Program-made: the position numbers and the translations under genes
Assembly (NCBI GenBank): GCA_032718865.1
Contig: JALUTQ010000004.1
Span: 1,736,001-1,800,000 of the forward strand
Source: Tilletia caries
Lineage: Eukaryota > Basidiomycota > Exobasidiomycetes > Tilletiales > Tilletiaceae
Direction of reading: 5' to 3'
Length of the DNA stretch: 64,000 nucleotides
Part shown: one piece after another, positions 22,928-33,649 of the stretch
Position numbering within the stretch: the stretch's first letter is position 1
Layout: every line of letters begins with the position of its first letter
Notes under the pieces: generated by a model
What the model saw: only the letters and a program-made list of their open reading frames with translations
What the model was told of the DNA's origin: nothing
Databases searched by the model: none

Positions 22928-25900
22928 CTAATGATCCCGTCGCCCGAAGCGGCTGTCAAGAGGCTGAAGCATCGCGTCTGGGACGTTCGTGTCTGGGGGT
23001 TCGGAGGCCGGCCTTCCTTGGACGTGTTCGACGGTCAAGTCGCCTGGAGCTGATTCAACAGCCGTCTCAACGTCGCCGAAGCCTCTCGACTGAGCTCCCA
23101 TCGCGCCGCCGCCAGCCATTGCTCAACAATCCGTAGAATGGCTGCGGAGGAAGTGGTGATGGGGTGTCAACTCGTCGATGTTTTTAAACCTCCATTCGCA
23201 CCCCCAGAACTCACCGCCCAGATGTTGGTGTACTTCATCGACATCAAGGGTCGTTTCCGTCCACAACCGAGCCTCCTCGAGAAAATCTCCCGTCGCCTGT
23301 GCCGCGTCCGACCCCGTCAGCCCCAGTCGCTCCCCCGCCGGCTGTTGAGCACGCGTGAACGCGAACAACACCACACAGCACAGATAGGCGACCCGGTTCC
23401 GGACAATCGCGTCGTCGACTGCTGAGGCCGTTGCCGAGATCGAACTCGTTGCCGGGCCACAGTCCCGGCAGAACAAAGACAATCCTTGCAAGGCTATAAG
23501 GGCAGCTGTCCGGGCCTCCGCCTTGCACGACCATTCCTCCACAGCAGCTTGAGATGCGGCAAGTGTACTTGCGCCGACGTACTGTCCCAGCAACGGGTTG
23601 ACCCCGCATGCAATCTGGAAGGCTTTCAGATACCGATCATAGCTGAGCAACCCGACAGTGCTGTTTGGTGAGCTCACCTGGATGGTAATGATATCGGCGT
23701 ACATTGTCAGCTTGCCAGCGATGTGCATGCTGATGGCCATGGCACCGTGGAAGCTGGGAGAGTTGCCATCGTCTTCTCGGGCTGTCCACGTCTCTGAGAA
23801 TATGTCCAAAATGTCAGACAGGCTGATAGGAAAGGAGAGAGACATGGAAGCACTCACTCATTGCGTCGTACACCTTCTTCTTCAGCGTCAGCAATGCTCC
23901 ACTGTTACTCGTCTGATCGTAAAGGAACCCAGAGTGATGGTTCAGGTCATACGCCAATCCAGTAAGACCCAGGAAGAGCAGCAATCGGATGAACGGATCC
24001 TCAAGCGCAGGCGGTATCGACGGCAACGTTGACGATGGTGTAGATGTCAAACCCGACCGTTCGCTGAAGCACATCTTCAAGGCTGCACCAAAGCAAAGTC
24101 GTCCCTCGCTCCTCTTGGCTGGCACACACACTTCGGCCGAGTCGGCATTATGATCACTCTTCGGGGCCGTCTCGTCCCCGTGCTCATGTCGCCGGTACTC
24201 TCGCCATTCTTGTGCCGTCTTCTGCTCCCACTCCGCAGCCTCAGCGGGCAGACTTAAAGTCCTCTGCAGCGCAGCCAGGCTGGGCTTGTGGCGGAACAGG
24301 GAAGCGTGCTGGATGTCGAGCATGAAGATGGTGTGCGCGACGCGAATCTTCTCCTCGTGACTAACCCACTGGCGCCAGGCACTTTCCGGGTTAATCTTGG
24401 CGAGCTCGTCAAGGTTGGGTGGTGCCTTCGAGTCGAAGAGCGCATTGCGTCGAGCGAAGGTGACGATCAGCGGATGAAAGCAGTCGGCCAACTCATGAAG
24501 GCGTCGGTCAGCGCAAAACGTGCCATAGGCATCGACTGTACCGGGGAGCGCCCAGACAAAGGCAAGAGAGGATCAGCTTCGACAGATTATGTGAACATGC
24601 TTCTTTGGACGAGGACTCACGAAGAACCAAAGCCTGAAGAAGCTCCAGTGTGATCTTCTGCGGATCAAAGTCGGTGAGACTGACCATGGCAGTCCACAGC
24701 TTGGCCGCGATCTTCTGGCCTAGCTCGGCCGCAGCAGGGGGTTCAGCAAAGTGTGAGCCGACAACGACGCATGCCGCAAGAAGTGCTGGCGAAACTTCGC
24801 CCGGGTAGAAACTTCCCTCGTGCACCATGGGAACGGTGCGATTCCAGTTGAGGAAGAAGAGGGAGAGGAAAACGCTGAGGTGATTCGGGCTGAAAAGCGT
24901 CGAGCTCGAGAGCTCGGGCACGACGATCAAAAAGTCGAGCAAGCGATCCCGGGCGGCTTTGCGAACTTCAAAGCGAGGATTGTCTTGAATCTGTCATGCA
25001 GGACAACGCCAGATGAGCGAAGGAAGTCCTGGAAGCTATAACGCCATGATCAACCAGAGTCGGCACTTACTGAGGGCAGTTGCGCAACAAACCAGACTTG
25101 AACCTTCGCCTCTGATCCCGTTTCGTCTTGCGTGTGTATGCTTTGTGTTGGCTCGCGTTGCATTTGTCCGAGCGCCCCGTCAAGCGTATCAGCTGATTCA
25201 CCGCTGTCCAGCGGTACCCACGAGCCAGAATCTGCGTCGGTGATGACAGGCGGGTTCTGGCCCAGACCGTTCACGACGCCGTCAAGCCCATTTTGAAACT
25301 CGTTCCCACCTCGAGGGAGCTCCTCAGCTTTGTCGAAGAGCCATGCGTGCTGCGGAAGAACTGTTTTCGATGGCTGGAGCATGCCGTGGAAGTTCATCTC
25401 GGCGGCCGAGGAAGGAACCACGGGCGTGAAAGGGCTCGCCCCCATGTCGTAAGATGACCCCATTGACATCGCAGAAGAGGCTGTCGTTCCTTGGTGCACA
25501 GCATCAGCGTTTCGGCCTAGGTGCCAATTCCCACTCCACGGCAGATCCTGCACGACAAGACGCGAGAGCTGGGTTGGAACCGTCGGAGTGCCGCTTGTGA
25601 ACTTGACATGGGCAGGATTGTCGCCACCGACGGATGAAGTTGATGTCCTCGGACCGAAGACCGAAGCGAAGGAAGGCGGCATCTTGTATGCTGGGAAAGC
25701 AAAGCTTGACGAGGCGGAAGATACAGAGCCAGAGCCAATGTCGACGTCTCCAACAGTAGGTTCGAAAAAGCCTGCGCTTAAGGTGTCATTGCCTCGAGAA
25801 GGCAGGGGCACGTTTGGATTGAAAGCGGCCGGATCTCTAGGCATCGCGAAGTTGGGAAGGCCACCAAGAAATGGAGGCAGATGATTGTGGACATCAGTCT

Positions 25901-26751
25901 GTGCGACCGATGAAGGATCTGAAGGCATGGGTGGTAACACGAATTGCGTCGCGCCAGTCGGTGCGGATGACTGCGCAGTTCCTCCATTATTGAGCATGGG
26001 GAAGCTGGCCGTCGAAGGAGTACTTGCGCTCGAAAAGAAGAACTGAGAACCATTGTGCGACATCATGCTGCTGGACCAGCTCCTCTCGCTGACGGGCGAG
26101 ACGACCTCGCTACTCTTGTGGCTAGGCGGCTCTCTCCACGAGGCCGTCGACGTCGCGCTGTTCTCCAACGACGGCCTCGCTGTATGAGCACCTTGGACAA
26201 CCGGCGTACCGGCGAGCGGAGGCATCGAGAATGAGCCCGAGGAGAAGTCGAAGGACGAAAGGCTCGAGATGCTCGAGCTGGCTTGAGGAGGAAGCGATTT
26301 GGATTTCTTTACAGGGCCGTGTTCCTCAGCTGATCGAGCAGCGCCTTGCCTTTTGCCCTTTTTGTTGGGTTCGTGGACGCTGCGTTGGTGTCGAACAAGC
26401 ATGTCGTGGCGGAGAAAACTGAGATTTTGGGAGGGACGTTGTGATGAAGATGAGCGGGCGAGATTCAGTGTTGCTATCTGCGCAGGTCGGGGCTGGAAGC
26501 ATTAACTTACGTCTTTCCACAATCAGGACAAGGCAGCTTGGCCGCTCCCTCGTCGTGAACCAGCGCGTGGCGCTGAAGGTGATCAAAGCGTGTGAAGCCT
26601 GCGAAGTAGGGCACACTGTCCTTAGCATACGTCGGAAGTTGCAAATAGACCACAAACGGCTCATTCCCTACTCACACCTGTGGCAACCTGGCTCCTCGCA
26701 AACAAACGGGCGCTGGATTGATCTGGCTTGAGCTGGTTTGCGCTTGGCCAT
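22928..26751 (-). CDS. C2H2 zinc-finger transcription factor with fungal-specific TF domain
   Basis: Seven exons, 26676-26751, 26511-26598, 25071-26418, 24621-24990, 23858-24535, 23215-23793 and 22928-23121, sum to 3333 bases, 1110 residues. Two adjacent C2H2 fingers lie at residues 18-40 (C-x4-C .. H-x3-H) and 49-70 (CPDC .. H-x4-H), each split by an intron. A long Ser/Pro/Gly-rich linker follows. The middle-homology region of fungal regulators comes next: LFFLNWNRTVPMVHEGSF, LLQALVLL, ADCFHPLIVTFARR and LFRHKPSL. The protein should be a nuclear DNA-binding regulator. Targets are unknown. The last exon (LGAMAGGGAMG.. to the stop) is the least certain join. Confidence 0.85.
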
Positions 26752-27953
26752 CAAGGACGTGGCAGCGGCGACGGTGGCGGCGGAGGCAGGAGAGCAGTGC
26801 AGCTCGTCAAGCGGTACGCCTCTACGTCCCAGGTAAAGGGTGGCGTCAAAGCTTGACCAGAAGCTCCGCAGGAGTGGGAAGCAACAGGCGAGGCGCTTCC
26901 TGATGATGGCGAGGAGGAGGAGCAGGATGCACATCCAAACTGTGTCCTCGCCGGGGGCAATGCTTGCAGCGGGACCCAGGTCCTTTTAAAGTGGTACGAT
27001 GCGTCGAGTACTGGGACTGGGGGGAAGAAAGGAAGTAAGGTATGTAGGGTGGGAGAGGGGGAGGCGGGTCAGTCGTGAAGCTCAACTGTTGCTGAAGGGA
27101 AGAGCAGAGCGGGGTGATAGATGTGAGAGGGGGATGAGGGGTTGAGAAAGGACAAACGAAGCGGAGAGAGAGACTGAGAGGAAATCAAGGTAAGCTAATT
27201 CAGAATTCAGGGTGCCTTGCGGAAAGAGGAGAAGAGAGAGATAGAACAGAACAACTTGAGAAGGGAAGAAGAGAGAGCGGAGCTGGCTGAAAGAAAGAGG
27301 AGAGAGAAAGAATCAGCATTTCAGAAGCTCCGCTCCTGAAAGAAATGTTCGAGTAGTGTCTCGTCATCTCGAGGACGCCGTCTTGTGGAACCTGCGAGAG
27401 ACAAACGTTACGCCATCCGCGCATGACCGGGCCGGATGCAGGGACCATGGTTCCAAGACGCGTCGCAGTAAAATAGGGACGAGTTTGCTGAAGCTTTGGG
27501 ACGCTCCTGCCGAAGTTTGCGGCACGACATGTCAGGTCCTTCATCATCACGGTCGATGCCCGCTGTCCGAATTTCTTACGAGACGCGTGCGTGAAACATG
27601 GATGACGAATGGTGTGTCTGTGTATAGGGCTGACTTGCTGCCCTCGCCGTTGTCGTCGTCACAAACCCACAAACGGCCGGTACTGTAAAGAGTGAGACGA
27701 GCGAAATGAGGTGTCAAGTATGCATCGATGTCCCCCGTGCACGCCGCGTCTTCTCCTACAACCTGGGAACAGGGATGCCGGCAAGTGAGGGAACTGAGTA
27801 CTGACTTCGATCTCGCTGATACCAAGCCCGGAAGATCCTCAGTAAGAAGTAGACAGAACGTGGTTCGATTGAGATGCATCTGCGCTCCTCGCCCGTCTGA
27901 CAAGGGCGCGGTCGAGAAGGAAAATGGTGGTTGAGAGACGAATGATTCCCCGT
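26752..27953. other. Transcription factor upstream region, no gene supported
   Basis: The coding-strand side of 26900-27350 is strongly CT-rich (GA-rich on the plus strand), as expected of promoter or leader DNA. Open frames between 27356 and 27950 on both strands lack domains and mutually overlap, so none is called. Confidence 0.4.
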
Positions 27954-29895
27954 TCAGTTGCGCGCCCGCTTCGACTCGGTGTCATCCTCAGCCTGAGATC
28001 GCTTGCTTGGTGTCTTGATCGTGCTCTGCGAGTCTGACTGTGGCCTGATCGTAGCCTGTGAGTCCGGATTGCTTCCCTGCGTCTCGGTTGTCGTCGGGGC
28101 CGCGGGATCTCGCTCCTCCACGGTCTCCATCGCGTCATCTTTGGGATCCGTGTAGTTTTCAGTCTGCGTGCGTGTGAAAGAGTCAGTGCGGAAGCTCAAA
28201 AGATAAAGGTCCGTCGGAGGAGAAGGCACTCACGTTCATATCGTTCAATCCTAACTCCTCATTCTGCTCATACGACCTCTTGTAGTTGTCGACCTTGACC
28301 TGCTCATCCGGATCGGGGGCGTACGGGTTCTGGATGTAGCTGTTCGCCAAGGGGTCGTCCAACTCGATCTCGAACGGTAGCACGTCCTCCCGGCACTCCA
28401 TGCACGCCTTGAGCTTGTCCAAGAAGGTCTCAAATCGCTCCCGTTCGCCTCCACCGCCGAACGAGTCGCCGCGTACCAAAGCCTTGGACGCCAACTCATC
28501 GTATATCTGTTGCAACAGACCCTCGACCGTGGTAAATCGACCGCCGAGCGAGCCATTGTCCAAGGACAGCTCAATCGAAGGGATGGCCAGACCGGCCGTT
28601 TCGGACTTGAGAATGTCTCGGGTCAAATCCGACGCGTCCTCGACCCGGAGTGTCAATTTTCTGCCCGTCTCCGAGATAGCAGAGCCGGACTTGACCTCGT
28701 TGTCTCGATATCCGCACCGTTCGCAGTTTGTAGACATGATCAAGATCTCCTTAAAGTATGGGATGGCGACCTTCTTCATGTTGGTCATGAGCGCGGCCGA
28801 GCAACTCGAGCAGGTGTCCGGGAAGGAGTAGATCTCCTCATTCTCAAACTCCGTCTCGCCGGACTCTTTGGAGAACCCTCCGCCCTCCTCCATGGCAGCC
28901 CCACGTGCTTGTGCTGCGGCAATGACCGATTCGGGATCGATGACCTTGGGAGCTTCCGCAGGTGCCCCGAGACCAAGCATCGCGTTTTGATCCTGGGTGC
29001 GCTTGTACTCGCGCTTGGTCCACTTGCTGTCCCCCTTACCCAGGCTGCGCGCATCTCCTGTGAATTCGAGGAACGAGTTTCCAGAGGGGTCGTCCAGCTT
29101 GAGGGTGAAAGGTCGGAAGTTGCGAGAGTCTGCGTTCTCAGAGGTGGTCATGTCGGTGACGGAGTTTGCCATGTTGGTGACCACGTTCCCCTGCTCATCA
29201 GTGGAGTCGCCGAGAATCTCGTTCAAACGAGCGCAGAGCTCATCTATCCGGGTAGCGACCTCCGGCTGGACTTCGCGGCGGACGGGTTGATCGAGCTGGA
29301 GATCGCGGACGGTGTCCCGCAGGATTCCTTCCACGGTAGTAAACTGGCCGCGCTTGGCCGGAATTTCGAGTTCGAGCTCGGGCAAGTTGATGACTGCTGT
29401 TCCGGACTTGACGATGGAGCGGTTGAGATCGGCTGGTGAAGTCAGATGGAGAGTGTAGACAACGCCTTTCTCTGATGTCCATTTAAAAATACGGCAGCAA
29501 AACAAGTCAGCTCTTGAAAGTTCATGAGTGCTAGACAAATGGTAGGCAAACAACACACCTTGGATCTCGCCAGCACTCTGGACTTCGCTGTTCTTCTCGT
29601 GACAGTGCGGGCAGTAGAAACTAATGATGATGACCTCCTTGAAGTACGGGATCATGGTGAGGAGCATGCGGGACGTCCCGTTCTCTCCGCAGTTCATACA
29701 CAGACTCTCGATCTCGTCGACCATCTGCTGTTGCTGTTGCTGCTCGCCGTCGCGGTCGCCTTCGCCACTGCCACTGCCATCGGCACCTGCCCTGTCGTCC
29801 TGGTCCGGCAGATCGTTCACGGCCTGGGCCTGGGAGCCGATGGTGCGGAAGAACTCGTCCGGGGCGGGCTCGGTCTGCTGCGTCGGGTTGCTCAT
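27954..29895 (-). CDS. ZPR1: Zinc-finger protein ZPR1
   Basis: Three exons, 29559-29895, 28234-29471 and 27954-28163, sum to 1785 bases, 594 residues. The protein has the duplicated ZPR1 architecture: finger CMNC..CPHC (residues 66-98), then the A domain, then finger CSSC..CERC, then the second A domain. The typical sentences YFKEVIIISFYCPHC and YFKEILIMSTNCERC are both present. ZPR1 is an eEF1A chaperone that helps fold newly made elongation factor, and it moves to the nucleus upon growth signals. An acidic, Gln-rich N-terminal insert (residues 25-58) and a Ser/Thr-rich C-terminal tail lengthen it beyond the yeast protein. It shares a promoter of about 270 bp with the divergent nicotinamidase gene. 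Confidence 0.95.
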
Positions 29896-30162
29896 TGCTG
29901 CGCGTGTGTGTCAATCAGGTGTCGTGCGAGGATTCGTCGTGGTCGCAAACTCGCAGCCCAGATCCAATTTTTGTCTGAGAGCGTGGTCCCTTCTGGAGGT
30001 GAGCTTCGCCCGATCCTGCCTTCGCTCATAAAGAACTCTTCTCGGCCGACAGACTCGGCGTTAAGCATCACCCTTCCCGGACTTGGCCGATTCATACTCG
30101 ACTGTCCCGGACGTCCCCGACCACCATCTCTCCGCCAGCCAGTATACAGAGGATTGAATGCG

Positions 30163-31059
30163 ATGGCTATCGGACTGCTGCTCATTGACATCCAGAACGA
30201 TTTCATCGATGGCAGCCGTGCGTTTACTCTGCCTCGTTTTCTGGACTGAATTTTCTCCCCCCTGCGTAAAAATGCTGAATCCCTTACCTCCCTTCTGATG
30301 TGCCCAGTGGCCGTGAACGATGCGCAGGCGATCCTCCCAACCGTGTACAAACTCGTAGACGACTACCCCCTCGACCTCATCGTCGTCAGTCAGGACTGGC
30401 ATCCTCCCACCCACATCTCCTTCGCTTCGTCCCACAAGGACGAGACGAGGAAAACATTCACGACATTCGACCTTGTGCACCCGCTCCAGCCTGCGCAGCC
30501 GATCAAGCAGGAGCTATGGCCGGTGCATTGCGTACAAGGTACGAGAGGCGCGGACATCGAGGCCGGTTTAGCCCAGCGCCTTGAAGCTGTCTCGCCCGGT
30601 TGTCTCAAGGGGGCCTCTTCATCCGAATTCAATGGCGACGATGAGCCGGAAGGTTCGGGGCAGAAACAAGTCGTGCTGATCCAAAAGGGCACTGAAGCGA
30701 ATGCAGACGGTTATTCGGCCTTCAGTCTGAACGGGTACCTCGGATTCACCTCCCTCCCACGCACCTTATTCTCTTGGACTGCAGCCAAGCCACTTTCCTC
30801 CTCCTCAAGATCATCATCGACGCAGCAGACAGACAAGATCGACACCCTCATTCTGTGCGGTCTCGCCACCGACTACTGCTGTCTCCGAACGGCTATCGAC
30901 GCTCGCAAGTTTGGCTTTCGCACAATTGTCGTCGAGGATGGCGTCCGGGGCGTCGGCAATGACACGGTCAACGCTGCATGGGAAGAGATGGAGCGTTGGG
31001 GCTGTGAACGTGTCAAGACGGCCGAAGAAGCATGGCAAGCCGCCGCTCGACAACCCTAA
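30163..31059 (+). CDS. PNC1: Nicotinamidase (NAD salvage)
   Basis: Two exons, 30163-30217 and 30308-31059, sum to 807 bases, 268 residues. The isochorismatase fold is clear. The catalytic triad comes from Asp9 in LLLIDIQNDF, Lys in VLIQKGTE and Cys in CGLATDYCCL. Metal ligands come from SQDWHPPTH and the later WPVHCVQGT. The enzyme converts nicotinamide to nicotinate plus ammonia, feeding the Preiss-Handler pathway to NAD and relieving nicotinamide inhibition of sirtuins. A Ser-rich insert of about 20 residues (after FSWTAAKPL) is unusual and probably a surface loop. The gene is divergent from ZPR1 and convergent with the NUDCD1-like gene. Confidence 0.94.
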
Positions 31060-31155
31060 GATCTTTTTCATCCGACACTCCCGCTTGTAACGAAGACACT
31101 CAGCTATGTAGCACAATCCACTCTCATCTGTTGCAATTGTATTCGAATTGACATT

Positions 31156-33438
31156 TCAAAGTAGCAACTCGGGCAAGACGAGTAATTCATTCTGACACAG
31201 AACCAGCAAGAGCGTCTTCTCAGCCCCATCCGCGCCCCTCTGAAGCACCTTGGCAACTGCAACAAGTGACCCACTGGCTGTCCCGCCGCCTACGCCTCCT
31301 CCCGCACCAAGTCTGATCACCCTGGACTCAGCATGTCGGACGCCCTTGCCGCCCGACGCATCCGATGCAGGCGGCGAGTAATACACGAACAGATTCCCCG
31401 CACCCGCTCCTGATCCCGCCCGCGCCGACCCGGACCGCCCGCCACTGAGCCGCGTGGGCGGACTACCCTCGAAAGCGAGGACCTGTACCCGCTCACTGTC
31501 GCCGTGGACCTGCTGGTGTGCATAGACGCGATGCGAGGCATCCTGCTTCGACGCCAGCACGTACGCCAGTGCCGGTAGGGTGCTTACATGCTTCCATCCT
31601 CCGGCTCCGTGCGAAGATGCCGAGGAGGAGCTGAAGGCCAGACCGTCAATTTCGTCCTTGACAATGAGCATTTTCGCCGAGTCTGCCATCCGGTCGTCGG
31701 TGGATGCGGAGGGGAGAGGCAGACCCAGTATCTGAGTCCGGGAGGTAGTTGATGCACTGGGAGGCGCGTTCGAGATGTGTAGTAGGAACGCATCACGGCC
31801 TACATTGGCGTCTTCCTCCTCGAAGCCGTCCTCAAGCAAGCTACTGACGCCCCCTCCCGCTCCACTTCGTGATGATCCGAGTCCCGAGCCTAAACCCTGT
31901 CCGGACTGCGGGCCTTCATCTCCACCAAGCGGGGACGTGTACTTCTCGAGACCCTCGAGCATCGCAATCCGCTCCGAGGGATCCACAGTCTCCGGGACGT
32001 CATCCACGTCCTGTTCTGCTTCCACTCTGGCACGCTTGTGCTCCGGCTCTGCCGAGATGGAAACCATGTCGCGCAAATTGTCATCATCATCGTCATCGGC
32101 AGACTCGTATCGGCGTGGAGTGAAGAGGTGGGTCCACCGAGTGCCATAATGTCTCTTCTCGAGATGGAGAGTGAGATAGCCGGTGGACTCTTCATTCCCT
32201 TCGGCAGCGGCGCCTGAAGTGGTGTGGCTGGGCCGAGGCCGCTCCCAGGTCCAGAAGGAGGCCGAAGGATCGACATCTCCCCAGAGTTTGCGACCTTGCG
32301 CGTCGGCATCAGTTGGTGCGAAAGCACCACCCGATATCCTCTCCAGTGCGAGTGCGGCCGAAGCCCGGGGTTGAGCATGTGCTGGAGCATCTGACGACGA
32401 AGAGGATGATGGACCGAGTTCGGTGAACCGAAGTTGTTCTGGTAGGTCGATGGAGAGGGAGATGTGATGAGCCTTGAAATTGATGTCGAAATCGGAGGAA
32501 GACAGCGTTGCTGGAAGGGGGAAGCTGACTGTGAGCGCGTCGGTGGTCTGATACCATGTGAAGGGATGGTTGCCGTCTGATGGTCTCGATGTGCCCCTCG
32601 AAGTCGACGGACCCGGGACCGATGCTGGAACGCCTTCTTCAGCTGTTTGCGCAGCAGTCGTGCTAGTGAAGGACAGCGCGGCGCTGCCAACCAAAAGCGA
32701 CGCATTCTCCTCCAAGCTGGAGAAGAGAAGAGGTTCCGACGACGTTGCGCTCCATTGAGGTCCTGCCACGAGCGGACTGGCGAAGGAGTACGAGCCGACA
32801 TTGACCTCCTCCCGAGCGATGGTCTGAGCCAGAAAGGAGCCGGGACGAGCGGCCACGAGCTTGACAGGGCGGAGTTCAGAGCCAGACGGACCAGCCTGTG
32901 CATCGTTTACGAGGGCCGAGTGAGCTGTGGCAACCGGCCGGCCTGTCTGCTCATCTTCGGAGATGGTCAGAGTCGAGACTTGGCCAGCGCCGTCGGCGAC
33001 GAGCCAAGTCAAGGGGTCAATGGCGACGATGCTTGGACATTGCTGGGGAGCCGCACTTGGATCGGACTGCTCCTCTTGCTGAGCCAGCTGGAACACGGGA
33101 TGGAAGGCGACGTCGACATCGTGCTGGCGGCGGCAGTGGATTCGAAGGAGGACGACGTTGCCCTGGTGGTCGACATAAGCGGCCTGGGCTACACCTGTTG
33201 TGCCCAGAGGAAAGCCCGGGGCGAGGTGGTTGGTGAGGAAGCGGTCGAAGATGTGTGCATGGTATCTGCCAGCATTCAGACCGGGCAGGCCGTCGAAGGG
33301 CGACCGAGGCTGGTGTTCAGCAGGGATGTCGATGCTCACTTGCTCTTCCGCGTCCACGCCCGGGGCGAGGCGGTAGGACTCGAAGTGGGGATGCGACAGG
33401 GCGCGGTTCTTCCGCAGCAGCACTGGCGAGCTTGTCAT
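31156..33438 (-). CDS. NudC domain-containing protein 1-like (CS domain) protein
   Basis: This is a single open frame of 760 residues. A beta-rich N-terminal half (HIFDRFLTNHLAPGFPLG, ITWLVADG-like strands) is followed by a CS/p23-type domain at about residues 290-330 (FTWYQTTDALTVSFPLP, HHISLSIDLP). A long C-terminal beta-rich region follows (VYAHQQV, VLAFEGSPPTRLSG). This order matches NUDCD1/CML66. CS-domain proteins act as Hsp90-linked co-chaperones, and human NUDCD1 associates with the COPI/dynein-adaptor network. Acidic and Ser-rich inserts enlarge it. It lies 211 bp from the divergent glutamyl-tRNA synthetase gene. The family call rests on domain order, not on an alignment. Confidence 0.75.
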   Translation of the reverse strand: MTSSPVLLRKNRALSHPHFESYRLAPGVDAEEQVSIDIPAEHQPRSPFDGLPGLNAGRYHAHIFDRFLTNHLAPGFPLGTTGVAQAAYVDHQGNVVLLRIHCRRQHDVDVAFHPVFQLAQQEEQSDPSAAPQQCPSIVAIDPLTWLVADGAGQVSTLTISEDEQTGRPVATAHSALVNDAQAGPSGSELRPVKLVAARPGSFLAQTIAREEVNVGSYSFASPLVAGPQWSATSSEPLLFSSLEENASLLVGSAALSFTSTTAAQTAEEGVPASVPGPSTSRGTSRPSDGNHPFTWYQTTDALTVSFPLPATLSSSDFDINFKAHHISLSIDLPEQLRFTELGPSSSSSSDAPAHAQPRASAALALERISGGAFAPTDADAQGRKLWGDVDPSASFWTWERPRPSHTTSGAAAEGNEESTGYLTLHLEKRHYGTRWTHLFTPRRYESADDDDDDNLRDMVSISAEPEHKRARVEAEQDVDDVPETVDPSERIAMLEGLEKYTSPLGGDEGPQSGQGLGSGLGSSRSGAGGGVSSLLEDGFEEEDANVGRDAFLLHISNAPPSASTTSRTQILGLPLPSASTDDRMADSAKMLIVKDEIDGLAFSSSSASSHGAGGWKHVSTLPALAYVLASKQDASHRVYAHQQVHGDSERVQVLAFEGSPPTRLSGGRSGSARAGSGAGAGNLFVYYSPPASDASGGKGVRHAESRVIRLGAGGGVGGGTASGSLVAVAKVLQRGADGAEKTLLLVLCQNELLVLPELLL

Positions 33439-33649
33439 TACCGATTACACTCTCGCCCTCATCAAGCACGCTCTCGGTGCCATCGCCAGCCCCGTCGCTG
33501 TCGAGATGAGAAGAAGTGAGTGGGTCGTGCGCTCGGAGCCTTTTTTTCTCTGTATGGAAGCCGAGCGCAAGGAAGACGGTCTTCCCTTTCTTTCTTCCTG
33601 ACCATCACCTTCTGGCGTGACTCGTTCTGGATTATCAGCAGAAGTAAAG
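33439..33649. promoter_or_regulatory. Shared divergent promoter, NUDCD1-like gene and glutamyl-tRNA synthetase
   Basis: Only 211 bp separate the two start codons. The stretch has CT-rich tracts (CTTTCTTTCTTCC) and a T-run at 33541-33548. No canonical TATA box is clear. Confidence 0.5.

Noticed and set aside
23630..23665. A 35-nt intron in the transcription factor gene (GTGAGC..CTCAG)
   Set aside because: Removing it creates an in-frame stop, while retaining it keeps the frame open and protein-like.
28510..29439. Plus-strand 309-codon open frame
   Set aside because: It is antisense to ZPR1, which has clear zinc fingers and splice sites.
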